A stretch of 14,670 nucleotides of DNA from an uncultured Lachnoanaerobaculum sp. (GCA_916720285.1 CAKAQP010000035.1:1-14670); one strand, 5' to 3'; positions 7,076 to 14,670 are shown, numbered from the stretch's first letter. Translations and numbers: made by a program. Notes: generated from the letters alone by a model not told the origin.

Positions 7076-8107
7076 TTACCTCCCGATAAGTTTTCTTATT
7101 GTGTCTACCAATATCTTATTCTCAGAGTTTGTTTTGACAGCAACTCTAAAATAGGTATCATCCATTCCTATAAAGTCTGAACAGTCTCTGACTATAATAC
7201 CTGACTCAAGCAAATCTCTTGAGAGATTATTTTTATATCTGCAAAGAAGAAAATTAGCTTTTGACGGAAAAATCTCTATTTCAATTGAATTGAGTTTATT
7301 CTCTAAAATACTCTTTTCATTTTGTATTTTTAAAATAACACGGCTCATATCCCGTTTTAGAGAAAACTTTGCGGCTTCAAGAGCCAAAGTATTTATATCC
7401 CATGCGGGAGTGAGCCTGTTTAATTCTCTTATTAAATCCTTATTCTCCGTTAAAAGATAACCGAATCTAAGTCCGGGGAAAGCAAAAAGCTTTGTTAGAG
7501 ATCTTAGTACAGCCATATTTTTATATTTTGAAAGCATTGATATTTGTGAATACTTATCTCCATTTTCTACAAATTCTAAAAAGCATTCATCAAGTAAAAC
7601 AAATATATTTTTTGCTTCACAAAACTTAAGTAAAGTTTGTAACAAATCATCTTCTATCAAATATCCGGTTGGGTTATTTGGATTTGTAAGTACTAAAATA
7701 TCTGTATTATCTGATAATGTATCAAATATACTGTCATTTATCTTAAGGTTTTCCATATTATAATAGGTAATACTCCCTGATACAGCTTCAGCCGCCAATC
7801 TGTAAGATTCAAAGCTAGGTACAGGTATGCAGATATTCGCTTTCTTACCAAATATTTGAAATAGTCTGAAAATAATACTGTTTGCACCATTTCCAAGATA
7901 AATACTATCTTCACTTATATTATGCTTTTTAGCTATCAAAGATTTTATTTCAGTGTAATCTTGATTTGGATAATGTTCTAAAATGTCTATAGATTCTTTT
8001 AAAATTTTTTTCAACTCCGGATCAAGGCCGTAGGGATTTATACTTGCAGAAAAATCTATATATTCTTTTCCTGTTTTTGCAAACTCTAAAAGCCTACCTC
8101 CGTGCAT
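7076..8107 (-). CDS. cobD: Threonine-phosphate decarboxylase-like PLP enzyme
   Basis: PLP-dependent fold-type I aminotransferase-family protein, 343 residues. In a cob operon the expected reaction is decarboxylation of L-threonine-phosphate to (R)-1-amino-2-propanol phosphate, the substrate of CbiB. Seen: the MHGG..DFSASINPYG opening typical of CobD, GNGANSIIF (72-80), TNPNNPTG (141-148), LLDECF (Asp173 expected to bind the PLP ring) and the PLP-lysine motif RSLTKLFAFPGLRFGY (Lys206). YFRVAVK (319-325) carries the expected substrate-carboxylate Arg. The frame opens at 8170, but ATG 8107 is chosen because GAGAGG lies 7 nt upstream and family proteins begin with (M)HGG; the earlier Met has no such support. 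It overlaps cbiF by 14 nt. Without context a histidinol-phosphate aminotransferase would be hard to exclude. Confidence 0.9.
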   Translation of the reverse strand: MHGGRLLEFAKTGKEYIDFSASINPYGLDPELKKILKESIDILEHYPNQDYTEIKSLIAKKHNISEDSIYLGNGANSIIFRLFQIFGKKANICIPVPSFESYRLAAEAVSGSITYYNMENLKINDSIFDTLSDNTDILVLTNPNNPTGYLIEDDLLQTLLKFCEAKNIFVLLDECFLEFVENGDKYSQISMLSKYKNMAVLRSLTKLFAFPGLRFGYLLTENKDLIRELNRLTPAWDINTLALEAAKFSLKRDMSRVILKIQNEKSILENKLNSIEIEIFPSKANFLLCRYKNNLSRDLLESGIIVRDCSDFIGMDDTYFRVAVKTNSENKILVDTIRKLIGR

Positions 8108-8855
8108 CTTTTGCCTCTCTGTACTCATGGCTGAAATGCTTATCATAAAGCTTACTGAGCTCAAATTCATCGGCTAAGAATCTTCCTACATAAACAAGAG
8201 CTGTTTTATTAATATCCGCACTCTTAACTTCCCCTGCAATTTTTTCTAAAGTTGATATTATGATTTTTTGATCAGGCCAACTTGCCTTATAGACTACTGC
8301 CGCAGGTGTATCCTTGGGATATGAGGTCATAAGTTTATTTGCCAGCTCTTCAATACTTGCAATACTTAAAAATATTGCCATACTGGCCTGTATTTTTGCA
8401 AGATTTTCAATGCTCTCAGCCTCAGGCACAGGTGTCCTTCCTGCCATTCTTGTAAGTATCATAGTCTGTGTGATACCGGGCAAAGTAAACTCGCGTTTCA
8501 GTGCCGCAGCACCTGCAAAAACAGAGCTTACACCGGGAACAACTTCATATTCTATTCCTTTTTTGTCCAGAGCCACCATTTGCTCTCTGATAGCTCCATA
8601 CATAGCAGGATCGCCTGTATGAACTCTGGCTATACTCAGTCCTTTATCATATGAGTCAAATATGATTTCCAGCACTTCATCAAGACTGAGTGATGCTGAA
8701 TTTATCAATTTTGCCCCTTCTTTAATATCTGTAAATAATTCTTTATTAACAAGAGAACCCGTATAGATAATAATATCTGAATTATCTATTATTCTCTTTC
8801 CTTTGATTGTCAAAAGCTCAGGATCGCCTGCGCCCGCACCTATAAAATAAAGCAT
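8094..8855 (-). CDS. cbiF: Cobalt-precorrin-4 / precorrin-4 C11-methyltransferase
   Basis: 253 residues, the usual size of SAM-dependent tetrapyrrole methylases of the CbiF/CobM group, which methylate C11 of (cobalt-)precorrin-4. Seen: the N-terminal glycine-rich FIGAGAGDPELLTIKG (4-19), VHTGDPAMYGAIREQM (78-93), YEVVPGVSS (103-111) and LTRMAGRTPVPE (134-145), the last characteristic of CbiF/CobM rather than of CbiL, CbiH or CbiE. The C-terminal VYKASWPDQKII is also as expected. GGGGG lies 6 nt before ATG 8855. The 5' end overlaps cbiB by 16 nt and the 3' end overlaps the cobD-like gene by 14 nt, so all three are probably translationally coupled. Confidence 0.95.
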   Translation of the reverse strand: MLYFIGAGAGDPELLTIKGKRIIDNSDIIIYTGSLVNKELFTDIKEGAKLINSASLSLDEVLEIIFDSYDKGLSIARVHTGDPAMYGAIREQMVALDKKGIEYEVVPGVSSVFAGAAALKREFTLPGITQTMILTRMAGRTPVPEAESIENLAKIQASMAIFLSIASIEELANKLMTSYPKDTPAAVVYKASWPDQKIIISTLEKIAGEVKSADINKTALVYVGRFLADEFELSKLYDKHFSHEYREAKDARR

Positions 8856-9862
8856 GCTATGCCCCCAATTATCAAATTTATTATCAGCAAAACCAAATAA
8901 GAAAAATATGTAATATTATTTAATATTACAATATCATCTGCACTTACATGTTCATTGCCGTCGCCAATACTTCTTTTTTTAACTAATTTACCAAAATAAT
9001 ATGCATCACCGAGCAGTTTAGTATTAAAAAAACCGGCAATTACACTTTCAGTTTGTCCTGCATTAGGACTTGAATGAATATATCTGTATTTAAAAAATGC
9101 ATGTACTGAATTTCTAAACATTTGAGTATTATTTTTAACCAATGATACAAAAAATATTACTATTAAAAGTATAAAAGCAGAAAATCTTGCCGGTAAAAAA
9201 TTAACTACATCATCAAGTTTGGCCGCCGTTTTACCTATATAAAAATATTTTTCATCCTTATATCCGATCATTGAATCCATTGTATTTACAGCTTTGTAAA
9301 CAATAGGAAGCACAAAAATCAGCCATGAGAATTTCATATCGGAGCATATAGCAATCACAGCACCTAATGTGGCATAAAACCATGGAGCGACAATTCCGTC
9401 CGACATATTTTCTGCCACTGTCTCTATAACCGCTTTAGTTATCTGTTCAAAATCAAGACAGTCTGTATCTCTTCCTACTATCATGGAAAGAAACTTCCTC
9501 GACTCATCTATATTACCTGATCTTATTGCATGATAGACCTTCATACTCTCATATCTCAAAGATGCCTTGGCAAATATTTGAAAGAATAAAAAGCACTCTA
9601 ATACAAAGCCTAAATAGAAATTTATTCTATAAATAACTATATCAATAAAATATGCCAAAAAACCCCAAAACAGTATATTAAAGAGAACGATAAGAAATCC
9701 GGCAAATAACAGCCCGGATTTCGACTTGAATTTTTTTCTGAAAAACTTCTCAAGTACTGAAATGCTGCTTCCAATAAATCTAACTATATGTGGCAATTCA
9801 TGAAAATCTCTGATAAAGAAATCCGCTATAAAACCGGAAATAAATGCCAAATAATGAATCAT
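8840..9862 (-). CDS. cbiB: Adenosylcobinamide-phosphate synthase, membrane protein
   Basis: 340 residues; attaches aminopropanol phosphate to adenosylcobyric acid in the cytoplasmic membrane. Diagnostic segments are present: GRDTDCLD (130-137), AVIETVAENMSDGIVAPWFY (144-163), VNTMDSMIGYKDEKY (192-206), AAKLDDVVNFLPAR (213-226) and SSPNAGQTESVIAG (264-277). Hydrophobic segments lie near 52-78, 82-98, 160-175, 178-193, 227-243 and 318-339. The N-terminal segment usually written GDP..LPHPVR is RDFHELPHIVR here, a mild divergence. ATG 9862 lies 6 nt after the cobS stop and has no clear Shine-Dalgarno, so initiation probably depends on ribosomes finishing cobS. It is called cobD in some organisms, a different gene from the decarboxylase here. 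Confidence 0.95.
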   Translation of the reverse strand: MIHYLAFISGFIADFFIRDFHELPHIVRFIGSSISVLEKFFRKKFKSKSGLLFAGFLIVLFNILFWGFLAYFIDIVIYRINFYLGFVLECFLFFQIFAKASLRYESMKVYHAIRSGNIDESRKFLSMIVGRDTDCLDFEQITKAVIETVAENMSDGIVAPWFYATLGAVIAICSDMKFSWLIFVLPIVYKAVNTMDSMIGYKDEKYFYIGKTAAKLDDVVNFLPARFSAFILLIVIFFVSLVKNNTQMFRNSVHAFFKYRYIHSSPNAGQTESVIAGFFNTKLLGDAYYFGKLVKKRSIGDGNEHVSADDIVILNNITYFSYLVLLIINLIIGGIACFIL

Positions 9863-9868
9863 TTTTAT

Positions 9869-10627
9869 TTAAGGTGCAAGTGCCAGTACCAAAACTACAA
9901 CCAGCTCGGCCAGTTGCAGAAAATACCCTGCCAGATCACCTGTAATACCCCCAAACTCTTCAAAAGATTTCACTCTGTAATACATAAAAACTAAAAATGT
10001 GGAAATTGCACATAATAATCCGTAATTAACATTTATTATTATCATGGCTACACTTCCAAGTAAAATAAATCCTATCAATACCGTTCTGTTTGTATATATC
10101 AGACTTTTATCAGCAAACTCAAATGCAAGTCCGCTACCCCTGGCATTTTTAAAAACTATTAAAGAAAGCGCACTATATGCTCTGATAAGCATATATGAAA
10201 CAGCCAATATATATATTCTTGTAAATCCTTGAAATGTAAGCAAGGATGCAAAATATAATAATATATATACCAACCCTCCTATTATGGCAAATGCACCTGA
10301 GTTGGAATCCTTTAAAATATTCAGCTTCTTTTGTTTATCCTGATTTGATCCAAGAGCATCCATAGTGTCTAAAAATCCATCCATATGAATACCGCCTGTA
10401 TACAAAATAGGTAAGACCGTAAGTACAGCTGCAATCAGAATAGGATTTACATTAAGTTTATTTAAAAACATAGAAAATGCGATCAAAAAAACCCCCTCTA
10501 CAATACCTACAACAGGTAAAAATAAAAGACAGTATTTCATATTTTCTTTTTCCCAATTAAAATTCCTAACAGGAATTTTAGAATACATGGCAAAGGTAAT
10601 TGCCATTGATTTGAATAAATTACTCAT
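9869..10627 (-). CDS. cobS: Adenosylcobinamide-GDP ribazoletransferase (cobalamin synthase)
   Basis: 252-residue integral membrane enzyme that joins adenosylcobinamide-GDP to alpha-ribazole (phosphate), completing the lower loop. Seen: the KIPV opening (17-20), the metal/pyrophosphate-type motif GGIHMDGFLDTMDALGS (78-94) and the C-terminal GGITGDLAGYFLQ (226-238). Multiple hydrophobic helices lie between 32 and 250. ATG 10627 overlaps the cobU stop by 4 nt (ATGA), so it is coupled to cobU. The Shine-Dalgarno is weak. Confidence 0.95.
   Translation of the reverse strand: MSNLFKSMAITFAMYSKIPVRNFNWEKENMKYCLLFLPVVGIVEGVFLIAFSMFLNKLNVNPILIAAVLTVLPILYTGGIHMDGFLDTMDALGSNQDKQKKLNILKDSNSGAFAIIGGLVYILLYFASLLTFQGFTRIYILAVSYMLIRAYSALSLIVFKNARGSGLAFEFADKSLIYTNRTVLIGFILLGSVAMIIINVNYGLLCAISTFLVFMYYRVKSFEEFGGITGDLAGYFLQLAELVVVLVLALAP
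10558..10580 (-). other. Perfect 10-bp hairpin inside the start of cobS
   Basis: Read on the - strand, TAAAATTCCT, loop GTT, AGGAATTTTA. It encodes conserved residues around KIPVRNFN (17-24), about 50 nt into the gene. There is no T-run, so it is not a terminator. It could affect translation or mRNA processing, or be chance. Confidence 0.4.
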
Positions 10628-11148
10628 ATTGACTTTTTATCATAGGGTAGACCGTAGACTACCTCTATTACCCTATCTGCTACTTCGATTATTTTATTAT
10701 GCAAAGAATAAAGACAATCAATAAAAATGTCCAACTCTTTACTTTGATTTCTTTCGGTAGAAAATATATCATTTCCTACGATAAAAACAGAATTACACCT
10801 ATCTTTCAGAGTAATTATATCAGAAAAAATCTCTTCTGTAATCTCTTTAAAGTTATTTTTAAGTCCGGCTTCATTAAAAAGATTATTGGATAAAAGATTA
10901 GTCAAATCTTCAAGTAAAATATTATCATCCTCATCTATATTCAAATCTTTTATATGCCTCGGCTCTTCAATAGTAAAAAATCCTTTTCCTTCTCTTTGTA
11001 AAAGGTGTTTCTCTACTCTTTTGCCTGCATATTCATCAGTATTTACCATTGTAGCAAGATATATTTTTTTATTAAATTCCCTTGATATCAGTTCCTCGGC
11101 ATATTCAGATTTTCCGCTTGATACACCTCCATAAATATAAGTTATCAT
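10624..11148 (-). CDS. cobU: Adenosylcobinamide kinase / guanylyltransferase
   Basis: 174 residues, normal for CobU/CobP. Phosphorylates adenosylcobinamide and transfers GMP to it, giving adenosylcobinamide-GDP for CobS. Seen: the P-loop GGVSSGKS (7-14), then YAEEL and LATM..TDEY (31-40). RVEKHLLQR (44-52) aligns with the RIxxH segment, making His48 the expected guanylylated histidine. FFTIEEP (57-63) and LLEDLTNLLSNNLF (78-91) match the family's LLDCLTxWLxNLL. The start ATG 11148 overlaps the cobT stop (ATGA) with AAGAG upstream. The first P-loop residue after GG is Val, where Arg or Ala is common; this is not expected to abolish nucleotide binding. Confidence 0.94.
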   Translation of the reverse strand: MITYIYGGVSSGKSEYAEELISREFNKKIYLATMVNTDEYAGKRVEKHLLQREGKGFFTIEEPRHIKDLNIDEDDNILLEDLTNLLSNNLFNEAGLKNNFKEITEEIFSDIITLKDRCNSVFIVGNDIFSTERNQSKELDIFIDCLYSLHNKIIEVADRVIEVVYGLPYDKKSI

Positions 11149-12305
11149 ACAAATCTCTTATACTCTTCTATCTTAATATCCGAAAATAAAGCATTCTTTG
11201 TATAAATTTGTGATATAAGATCAAGAAGAGGAAAAAGCATTGCACAACCGCTTCCCTCACCTAGAGCCAAAGAAGCATCAATTACAGGTTTTAATTCAAG
11301 AATATCAAATATAGCATTTGCTACAGGCTCACGGCTTAAATGTGATGCTATCATATATTCTTTACAAAGCGGATTTAAAAAGTAAGCCAAAAGAGCTGCA
11401 ACCTCAGAAATCACGCCATCTATTACTATAGGTACTTTATATATTGCCCCTCCTATAAATATTCCGGTAAGAGCTGCTATATCAAGTCCACCAAGAGATG
11501 AAAGTAAATCAATTGTAGACAATACTCTTGTATCTACGCTTTCTGAATTAATGGAATCAATAAAAGTCTTATCTCTAAAGCCATATTTATTTATTCCGGC
11601 TTCTATTACATCTATTTTTCTTTGCAGCTTAATATTATTTAGTCCCGCACCACGACCTGTAACATTTGCAACAGGTAGGTTTAAAAGGGCTGATGACAGA
11701 GCTGATGAAGTGGTAGTATTTCCTATACCCATTTCACCTGTACCTATAATATTTATACCTTTATTTTTCAGGTTTTCAACTATTTCTATACCGGAAAGTA
11801 CCGCTCTTAAACTTATATCTATAGGCATTGCTTTTTCTTTTACAAAATTATTGGTGCCATGCATAAGCTTATGATTTATAACACCCATCGAATAGATATC
11901 GGTATCAAAGCTGTCAATCCCCATATCTATTACCATTAGATCGGAAGCACAAGATCTGCATAAAACTGATATACTTGAAGTTCCAAGAACCATACTCTTT
12001 GCAACAGCCAAAGTTACTTCCTTACCTGACTGTGATATACCTTCCTCCACCACTCCGTTGTCTGCACACATAACAGTAATACATTTTTTATCAATAACCG
12101 GAATTTCACTTTCAGATATAGCTGAAAGTTTTTGAAATATCCTTTCAAATTCTCCCAGACTGTCAAGCGGCTTTGCAATGGAATCCCAATGCTTTTTAGC
12201 CAATTGCTTGTATTGTGTTGAAGTATTTGTAATGCCCGATGACAAAAATTTTAATTTATCCATCAGTTCATTTTGTATTTCAGTCAAAACCGGTAGTCTA
12301 TACAT
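11145..12305 (-). CDS. cobT: Nicotinate-nucleotide-dimethylbenzimidazole phosphoribosyltransferase
   Basis: 386 residues; transfers phosphoribose from nicotinate mononucleotide to the lower-ligand base (dimethylbenzimidazole or another base) to make alpha-ribazole phosphate. Seen: SIAKPLDSLGEFE (42-54), MCADNGVVEEGIS (79-91), GTGEMGIGNTTTS (188-200, Glu191 expected in base binding), VTGRGAGL (215-222) and the catalytic LALGEGSGCAML with Glu350 near the C-terminus. About 30 residues precede the conserved core, somewhat longer than enteric CobT. AGAGAGG 7 nt before ATG 12305 supports this start. It overlaps the cbiA end by 8 nt. No bluB, bza or arsA/B-type partner that would reveal the lower ligand is seen. 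Confidence 0.96.
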   Translation of the reverse strand: MYRLPVLTEIQNELMDKLKFLSSGITNTSTQYKQLAKKHWDSIAKPLDSLGEFERIFQKLSAISESEIPVIDKKCITVMCADNGVVEEGISQSGKEVTLAVAKSMVLGTSSISVLCRSCASDLMVIDMGIDSFDTDIYSMGVINHKLMHGTNNFVKEKAMPIDISLRAVLSGIEIVENLKNKGINIIGTGEMGIGNTTTSSALSSALLNLPVANVTGRGAGLNNIKLQRKIDVIEAGINKYGFRDKTFIDSINSESVDTRVLSTIDLLSSLGGLDIAALTGIFIGGAIYKVPIVIDGVISEVAALLAYFLNPLCKEYMIASHLSREPVANAIFDILELKPVIDASLALGEGSGCAMLFPLLDLISQIYTKNALFSDIKIEEYKRFV

Positions 12306-13662
12306 TGCTTTTCCTCTCTAAATATTCTATCAAGTTTTCTATCAAAAATTCATAGCCACGCAAATATATATGCGGAAATCCGGCAAATATATTTTCATAT
12401 GCATTTATACAATCCCATCCTTTGCTCTTATTTGCTTTTAGGGCATGAGCATATTCGCCATTATTTGTAGAATCAAAGTAGTGAAATTCATGGCTTCGTA
12501 TTTTTTGATTTTTCTTCATAAGTATACTGTCAGATTTTGCTTCTATTTCTATATAACCGAATCTCACAAGCTTTTGAGTTTTAAATGCTTTGCCGTCTAT
12601 AAGTCCTACACCTCTAAAGCTTCCACCGGTATTATCCTCAAAATTTTTATGCAGATAAATAAAACCTCCACATTCGGCGATGATCGGTATATCTTTTGTC
12701 TTTGCTATACTTTCAAGCATTGAAATATTTGATGAGAGCTCTTTTGCATAAAGCTCAGGATAACCTCCTGAAAGCCATATGGCTGAGATGTTTTCGGGAA
12801 GATTCTTATCATGTATAGGACTGAATTTCACTATTTCAAAACCATATTCTTCTAATACCTTTATATTTTCATTATAAGTAAATGAAAACGCCTCATCAAA
12901 TGCAAATGCAAGACGGTACTTTGACTTTATATTATTCAGTGTAACATCAGTTGTTTTATATGATGGTATATTACAGTCAATATTTAAGGTAAAGTTTTCA
13001 AACAGCTTAAAATCCAATGTTTTAGAAAGCTCATCAGATAGTTTATCAACCATTTTAAATATATCATTTCCAGGCTCATTTAATCCAAGATGTCTGCTTT
13101 CCATATGATAATTTTCATTGTAATACAAAAATCCAAGTAGCGTTAGATCCGACTCGCTTAATCTCTCACGAATCAAACTTATATCGTAGCCAATCGGTAC
13201 TTTATTTACTATTACAGCCTTTACACGATGAGAAAACTTTTGAAGGTATTCACCTACAGTATCAATCTCATCTATATCTACTACAAGAATAACATCAATT
13301 CCTATTTCTTCGGATACAATACAGGCGCTACATCTTTTGCCTTCTCCATATACCCCGTCAAACAGTCCCATGGCACCCTCTATAATAGCCATATCGCCTG
13401 AAAAGTTTCTAAAAAAGAGATTTTTAAGTTCATCCGGTTTAAAATCGGGTTCCAAAAAGAAAGGATCCAGATTTGTAGAAGGACTTCCTGCAATCTTTTC
13501 ATGATACATTGTATCTATATAGTCAGGTCCTGTCTTATATATAGAAACAGTTTTTCCCATTCTTTTAAATATATTTATAAGCCCCAATGTGATTAATGTT
13601 TTACCGCTTCCGGACTTCATTGCAGAAACCATAAAGGCCTTTTTTTTCTTTGGTAATATCAT
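12298..13662 (-). CDS. cbiA: Cobyrinate a,c-diamide synthase
   Basis: 454 residues, normal for CbiA. ATP- and glutamine-dependent amidation of the a and c carboxylates of (cobalt-)cobyrinate. The N-terminal ATPase domain has MVSAMKSGSGKT (11-22), YKTGPDYID (42-50) and IIEGAMGLFDGVYG (93-106). The C-terminal glutaminase domain has LSGGYPELYA (297-306), IIAECGGFIYL with nucleophile Cys331, RFGYIE (367-372) and the HEFHYFD motif (391-397). ATG 13662 is 4 nt after the stop of the preceding unknown gene, with GAGAAG about 8 nt upstream, so the unknown gene is almost certainly on the same message. It is the first cobalamin enzyme of the operon in this window. Confidence 0.96.
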   Translation of the reverse strand: MILPKKKKAFMVSAMKSGSGKTLITLGLINIFKRMGKTVSIYKTGPDYIDTMYHEKIAGSPSTNLDPFFLEPDFKPDELKNLFFRNFSGDMAIIEGAMGLFDGVYGEGKRCSACIVSEEIGIDVILVVDIDEIDTVGEYLQKFSHRVKAVIVNKVPIGYDISLIRERLSESDLTLLGFLYYNENYHMESRHLGLNEPGNDIFKMVDKLSDELSKTLDFKLFENFTLNIDCNIPSYKTTDVTLNNIKSKYRLAFAFDEAFSFTYNENIKVLEEYGFEIVKFSPIHDKNLPENISAIWLSGGYPELYAKELSSNISMLESIAKTKDIPIIAECGGFIYLHKNFEDNTGGSFRGVGLIDGKAFKTQKLVRFGYIEIEAKSDSILMKKNQKIRSHEFHYFDSTNNGEYAHALKANKSKGWDCINAYENIFAGFPHIYLRGYEFLIENLIEYLERKSNV

Positions 13663-13666
13663 AATT

Positions 13667-14260
13667 TTAACTTCTCAAATACTCAATATACTCTTTTATC
13701 TTTTCCTCGAGTTTATCTCTGTTTTCAACTAAATGCGGATAAAAGCCTGTTACACCGTATGAAATCATTTTGCACAGTCCTGAAAATCTATAAGCCTCTT
13801 CACCCTTTTTATTTTCATTCTGTATTGCTCTTTCAATTTCATCCGCATAGGATACTGATTCTAAAGTCTGTCTACCGGCAATCCTTGTATAAAACTTCCA
13901 GGTACTTTCTTCGGTATCTTCTTTGCTACGAGGTACTGAATATACCTTTTTCATATTGGCAACTATCTCATCTTTTTTAGATATCTCTCCCTCTGATTCA
14001 TAAATAAATGCCTGTAATCCCCAAACAGATAAAATCCATGTCCAAATATTAAAATCAATCTTTTCCGGTATATCTATATTTACAAGATTATATATATTTA
14101 AGATTTCATCCTTATAATCATAAATATACAACCAAAAAGCAAGATCATATAGATTTGTCATATCTTTGCTTCTTGTCAGAGCAAAACTCTTTGCCAGTTT
14201 TTTAGATAATTTAACAATATTTTTTTCTTTATATTTTAAGCTAAGTTCATCAAAATTCAT
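13667..14260 (-). CDS. Unknown helical protein coupled to cbiA
   Basis: Not recognised with confidence. 197 residues from ATG 14260: mostly charged, predicted helical, soluble, no signal peptide or catalytic motif. Notable parts are the Trp/Tyr-rich stretch DLAFWLYIYDYKDE and FNIWTWILSVWGLQAFIYES, and a basic-acidic C-terminus. The frame extends to 14356, but ATG 14260 is chosen because GGAAG precedes it by about 7 nt and the longer start lies deep inside the upstream gene. It overlaps the upstream unknown gene by 11 nt and ends 4 nt before cbiA. Repeat-like helical adaptor or immunity-type roles are conceivable, but nothing in the sequence proves either. Confidence 0.75.
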   Translation of the reverse strand: MNFDELSLKYKEKNIVKLSKKLAKSFALTRSKDMTNLYDLAFWLYIYDYKDEILNIYNLVNIDIPEKIDFNIWTWILSVWGLQAFIYESEGEISKKDEIVANMKKVYSVPRSKEDTEESTWKFYTRIAGRQTLESVSYADEIERAIQNENKKGEEAYRFSGLCKMISYGVTGFYPHLVENRDKLEEKIKEYIEYLRS

Positions 14261-14670
14261 CTTCACACTTCCAATCATAATCTTCTTCATTAAAGTCATC
14301 CTCAAGAAAACCTTCAATAATTCTCTCACTATGGCTTCCGTCAGCTTTTGTTTCAAGTAAGGCCCAGTTTAAATAATCTTCTTGCGCCCTTGGGTTTCCC
14401 TCTTCAAGAAAAGAATAAAACTTTGATATAACAGCTTTTGTATAAATCTTTAAAAACTTTTGAGCCTCATTCTCACTGAAACAATCATTAAATTTATCAA
14501 GAAGTTCACTGTCATCTTCATAAAATTCATCAGCCAACTCGAGATTTCCTTCAATATCTCTTACTATCTTTTGCATTTCCTTAAATACCGACATCCTGGC
14601 AAATTGTGGAATGTTTTCTGTGACTTCACTGTATGCGGCAGGTATATTATTTCTAAAACCTGCATTATTC
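14250..14670 (-). CDS. Unknown acidic protein, 5' end outside window
   Basis: Not recognised. The frame is open to the right edge, reading N-N-A-G-F-R-N-N-I-P-A-A-Y-S-E-V-T-E-N-I-P just inside it. A Met occurs at 14594, but it has no ribosome binding site, so the true start is likely beyond the window. The visible ~139 residues are strongly acidic, with a predicted helical core (EAQKFLKIYTKAVISKFYSFLEEG) and a C-terminus of Glu/Asp clusters ending DWKCEDEF. It overlaps the next gene by 11 nt, so the two are probably co-translated and may act together. No transmembrane segment or enzymatic motif is visible. Confidence 0.65.
   Translation of the reverse strand, partial: NNAGFRNNIPAAYSEVTENIPQFARMSVFKEMQKIVRDIEGNLELADEFYEDDSELLDKFNDCFSENEAQKFLKIYTKAVISKFYSFLEEGNPRAQEDYLNWALLETKADGSHSERIIEGFLEDDFNEEDYDWKCEDEF

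Noticed and set aside
8107..8170. Longer start of the cobD-like protein (Met at 8170)
   Set aside because: The extra residues lie entirely inside cbiF, have no ribosome binding site, and precede the conserved MHGG opening; GAGAGG fits ATG 8107.
9414..9420. GCCACTG, resembling the B12-box heptamer of cobalamin riboswitches
   Set aside because: It lies on the + strand inside cbiB, antisense to the operon, and I see no surrounding riboswitch structure. A real cobalamin riboswitch would be expected upstream of the operon, beyond the right edge.
4938..11874. Many + strand open frames of 60-107 codons opposite the cobalamin genes
   Set aside because: They are antisense shadows of well-recognised genes, lack ribosome binding sites and show no coherent protein features.
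14261..14356. Longer start of the unknown protein ahead of cbiA (Met at 14356)
   Set aside because: It would overlap the upstream gene by more than 100 nt without a ribosome binding site; ATG 14260 has GGAAG and the short overlap usual in this operon.
1..14670. Search by eye for CRISPR arrays, insertion sequences, tRNA or rRNA genes, and phage or defence genes
   Set aside because: No regularly spaced repeats, transposase or integrase motifs, tRNA cloverleaf or rRNA sequence was found; gene order and composition look chromosomal and uniform.

Overview
The window looks like chromosomal DNA of a low-GC anaerobic Firmicute, most likely a Clostridia/Lachnospiraceae-type bacterium. This is inferred from AT-rich codon use, strong GGAGG-type ribosome binding sites, the yebC-DUF4250 pair and a compact anaerobic-type cobalamin operon. 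No species can be named from the sequence alone.

Left part (1-4752, + strand): the 3' end of alanine racemase (alr), a CNNM/CorC-family membrane protein with DUF21, two CBS domains and a CorC/HlyC domain, and a MATE-family exporter that overlaps it. Next come yebC (TACO1 family) with its own near-consensus promoter inside the end of the MATE gene, and a small DUF4250-type protein. A strong rho-independent terminator closes this block, and a promoter overlaps the terminator's 5' arm. Behind it lies a small three-helix membrane protein gene. Its only good Shine-Dalgarno/ATG pair is in a different frame from the body of the gene, with a T TTA AAA slippery heptamer exactly where the frames would have to be joined.

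Middle (4749-4863): a convergent junction. It holds a palindrome at the end of the + strand gene and a rho-independent terminator for the - strand operon, with a duplicated arm next to it.

Right part (14670 down to 4889, - strand): one dense operon, read in the order unknown gene (cut by the window edge), unknown gene, cbiA, cobT, cobU, cobS, cbiB, cbiF, cobD-like, cobQ/cbiP, cbiC. Neighbours overlap by 4-16 nt or are 3-18 nt apart, so translational coupling is expected throughout. The enzymes cover two corrin-ring steps (CbiF C11 methylation, CbiC methyl migration), both amidation steps (CbiA a,c; CobQ b,d,e,g), aminopropanol arm supply and attachment (CobD-like, CbiB) and nucleotide loop assembly (CobU, CobT, CobS). 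The other anaerobic ring enzymes (chelatase, CbiL, CbiH, CbiG, CbiD, CbiE/T, CbiJ) and the adenosyltransferase are not here. The operon promoter, and any cobalamin riboswitch, would lie beyond the right edge.

Most of the window is ordinary metabolism. The items most worth a second look are the possible programmed -1 frameshift in the small membrane protein, the promoter that shares DNA with a terminator, and the two unrecognised acidic proteins coupled to the start of the cobalamin operon.
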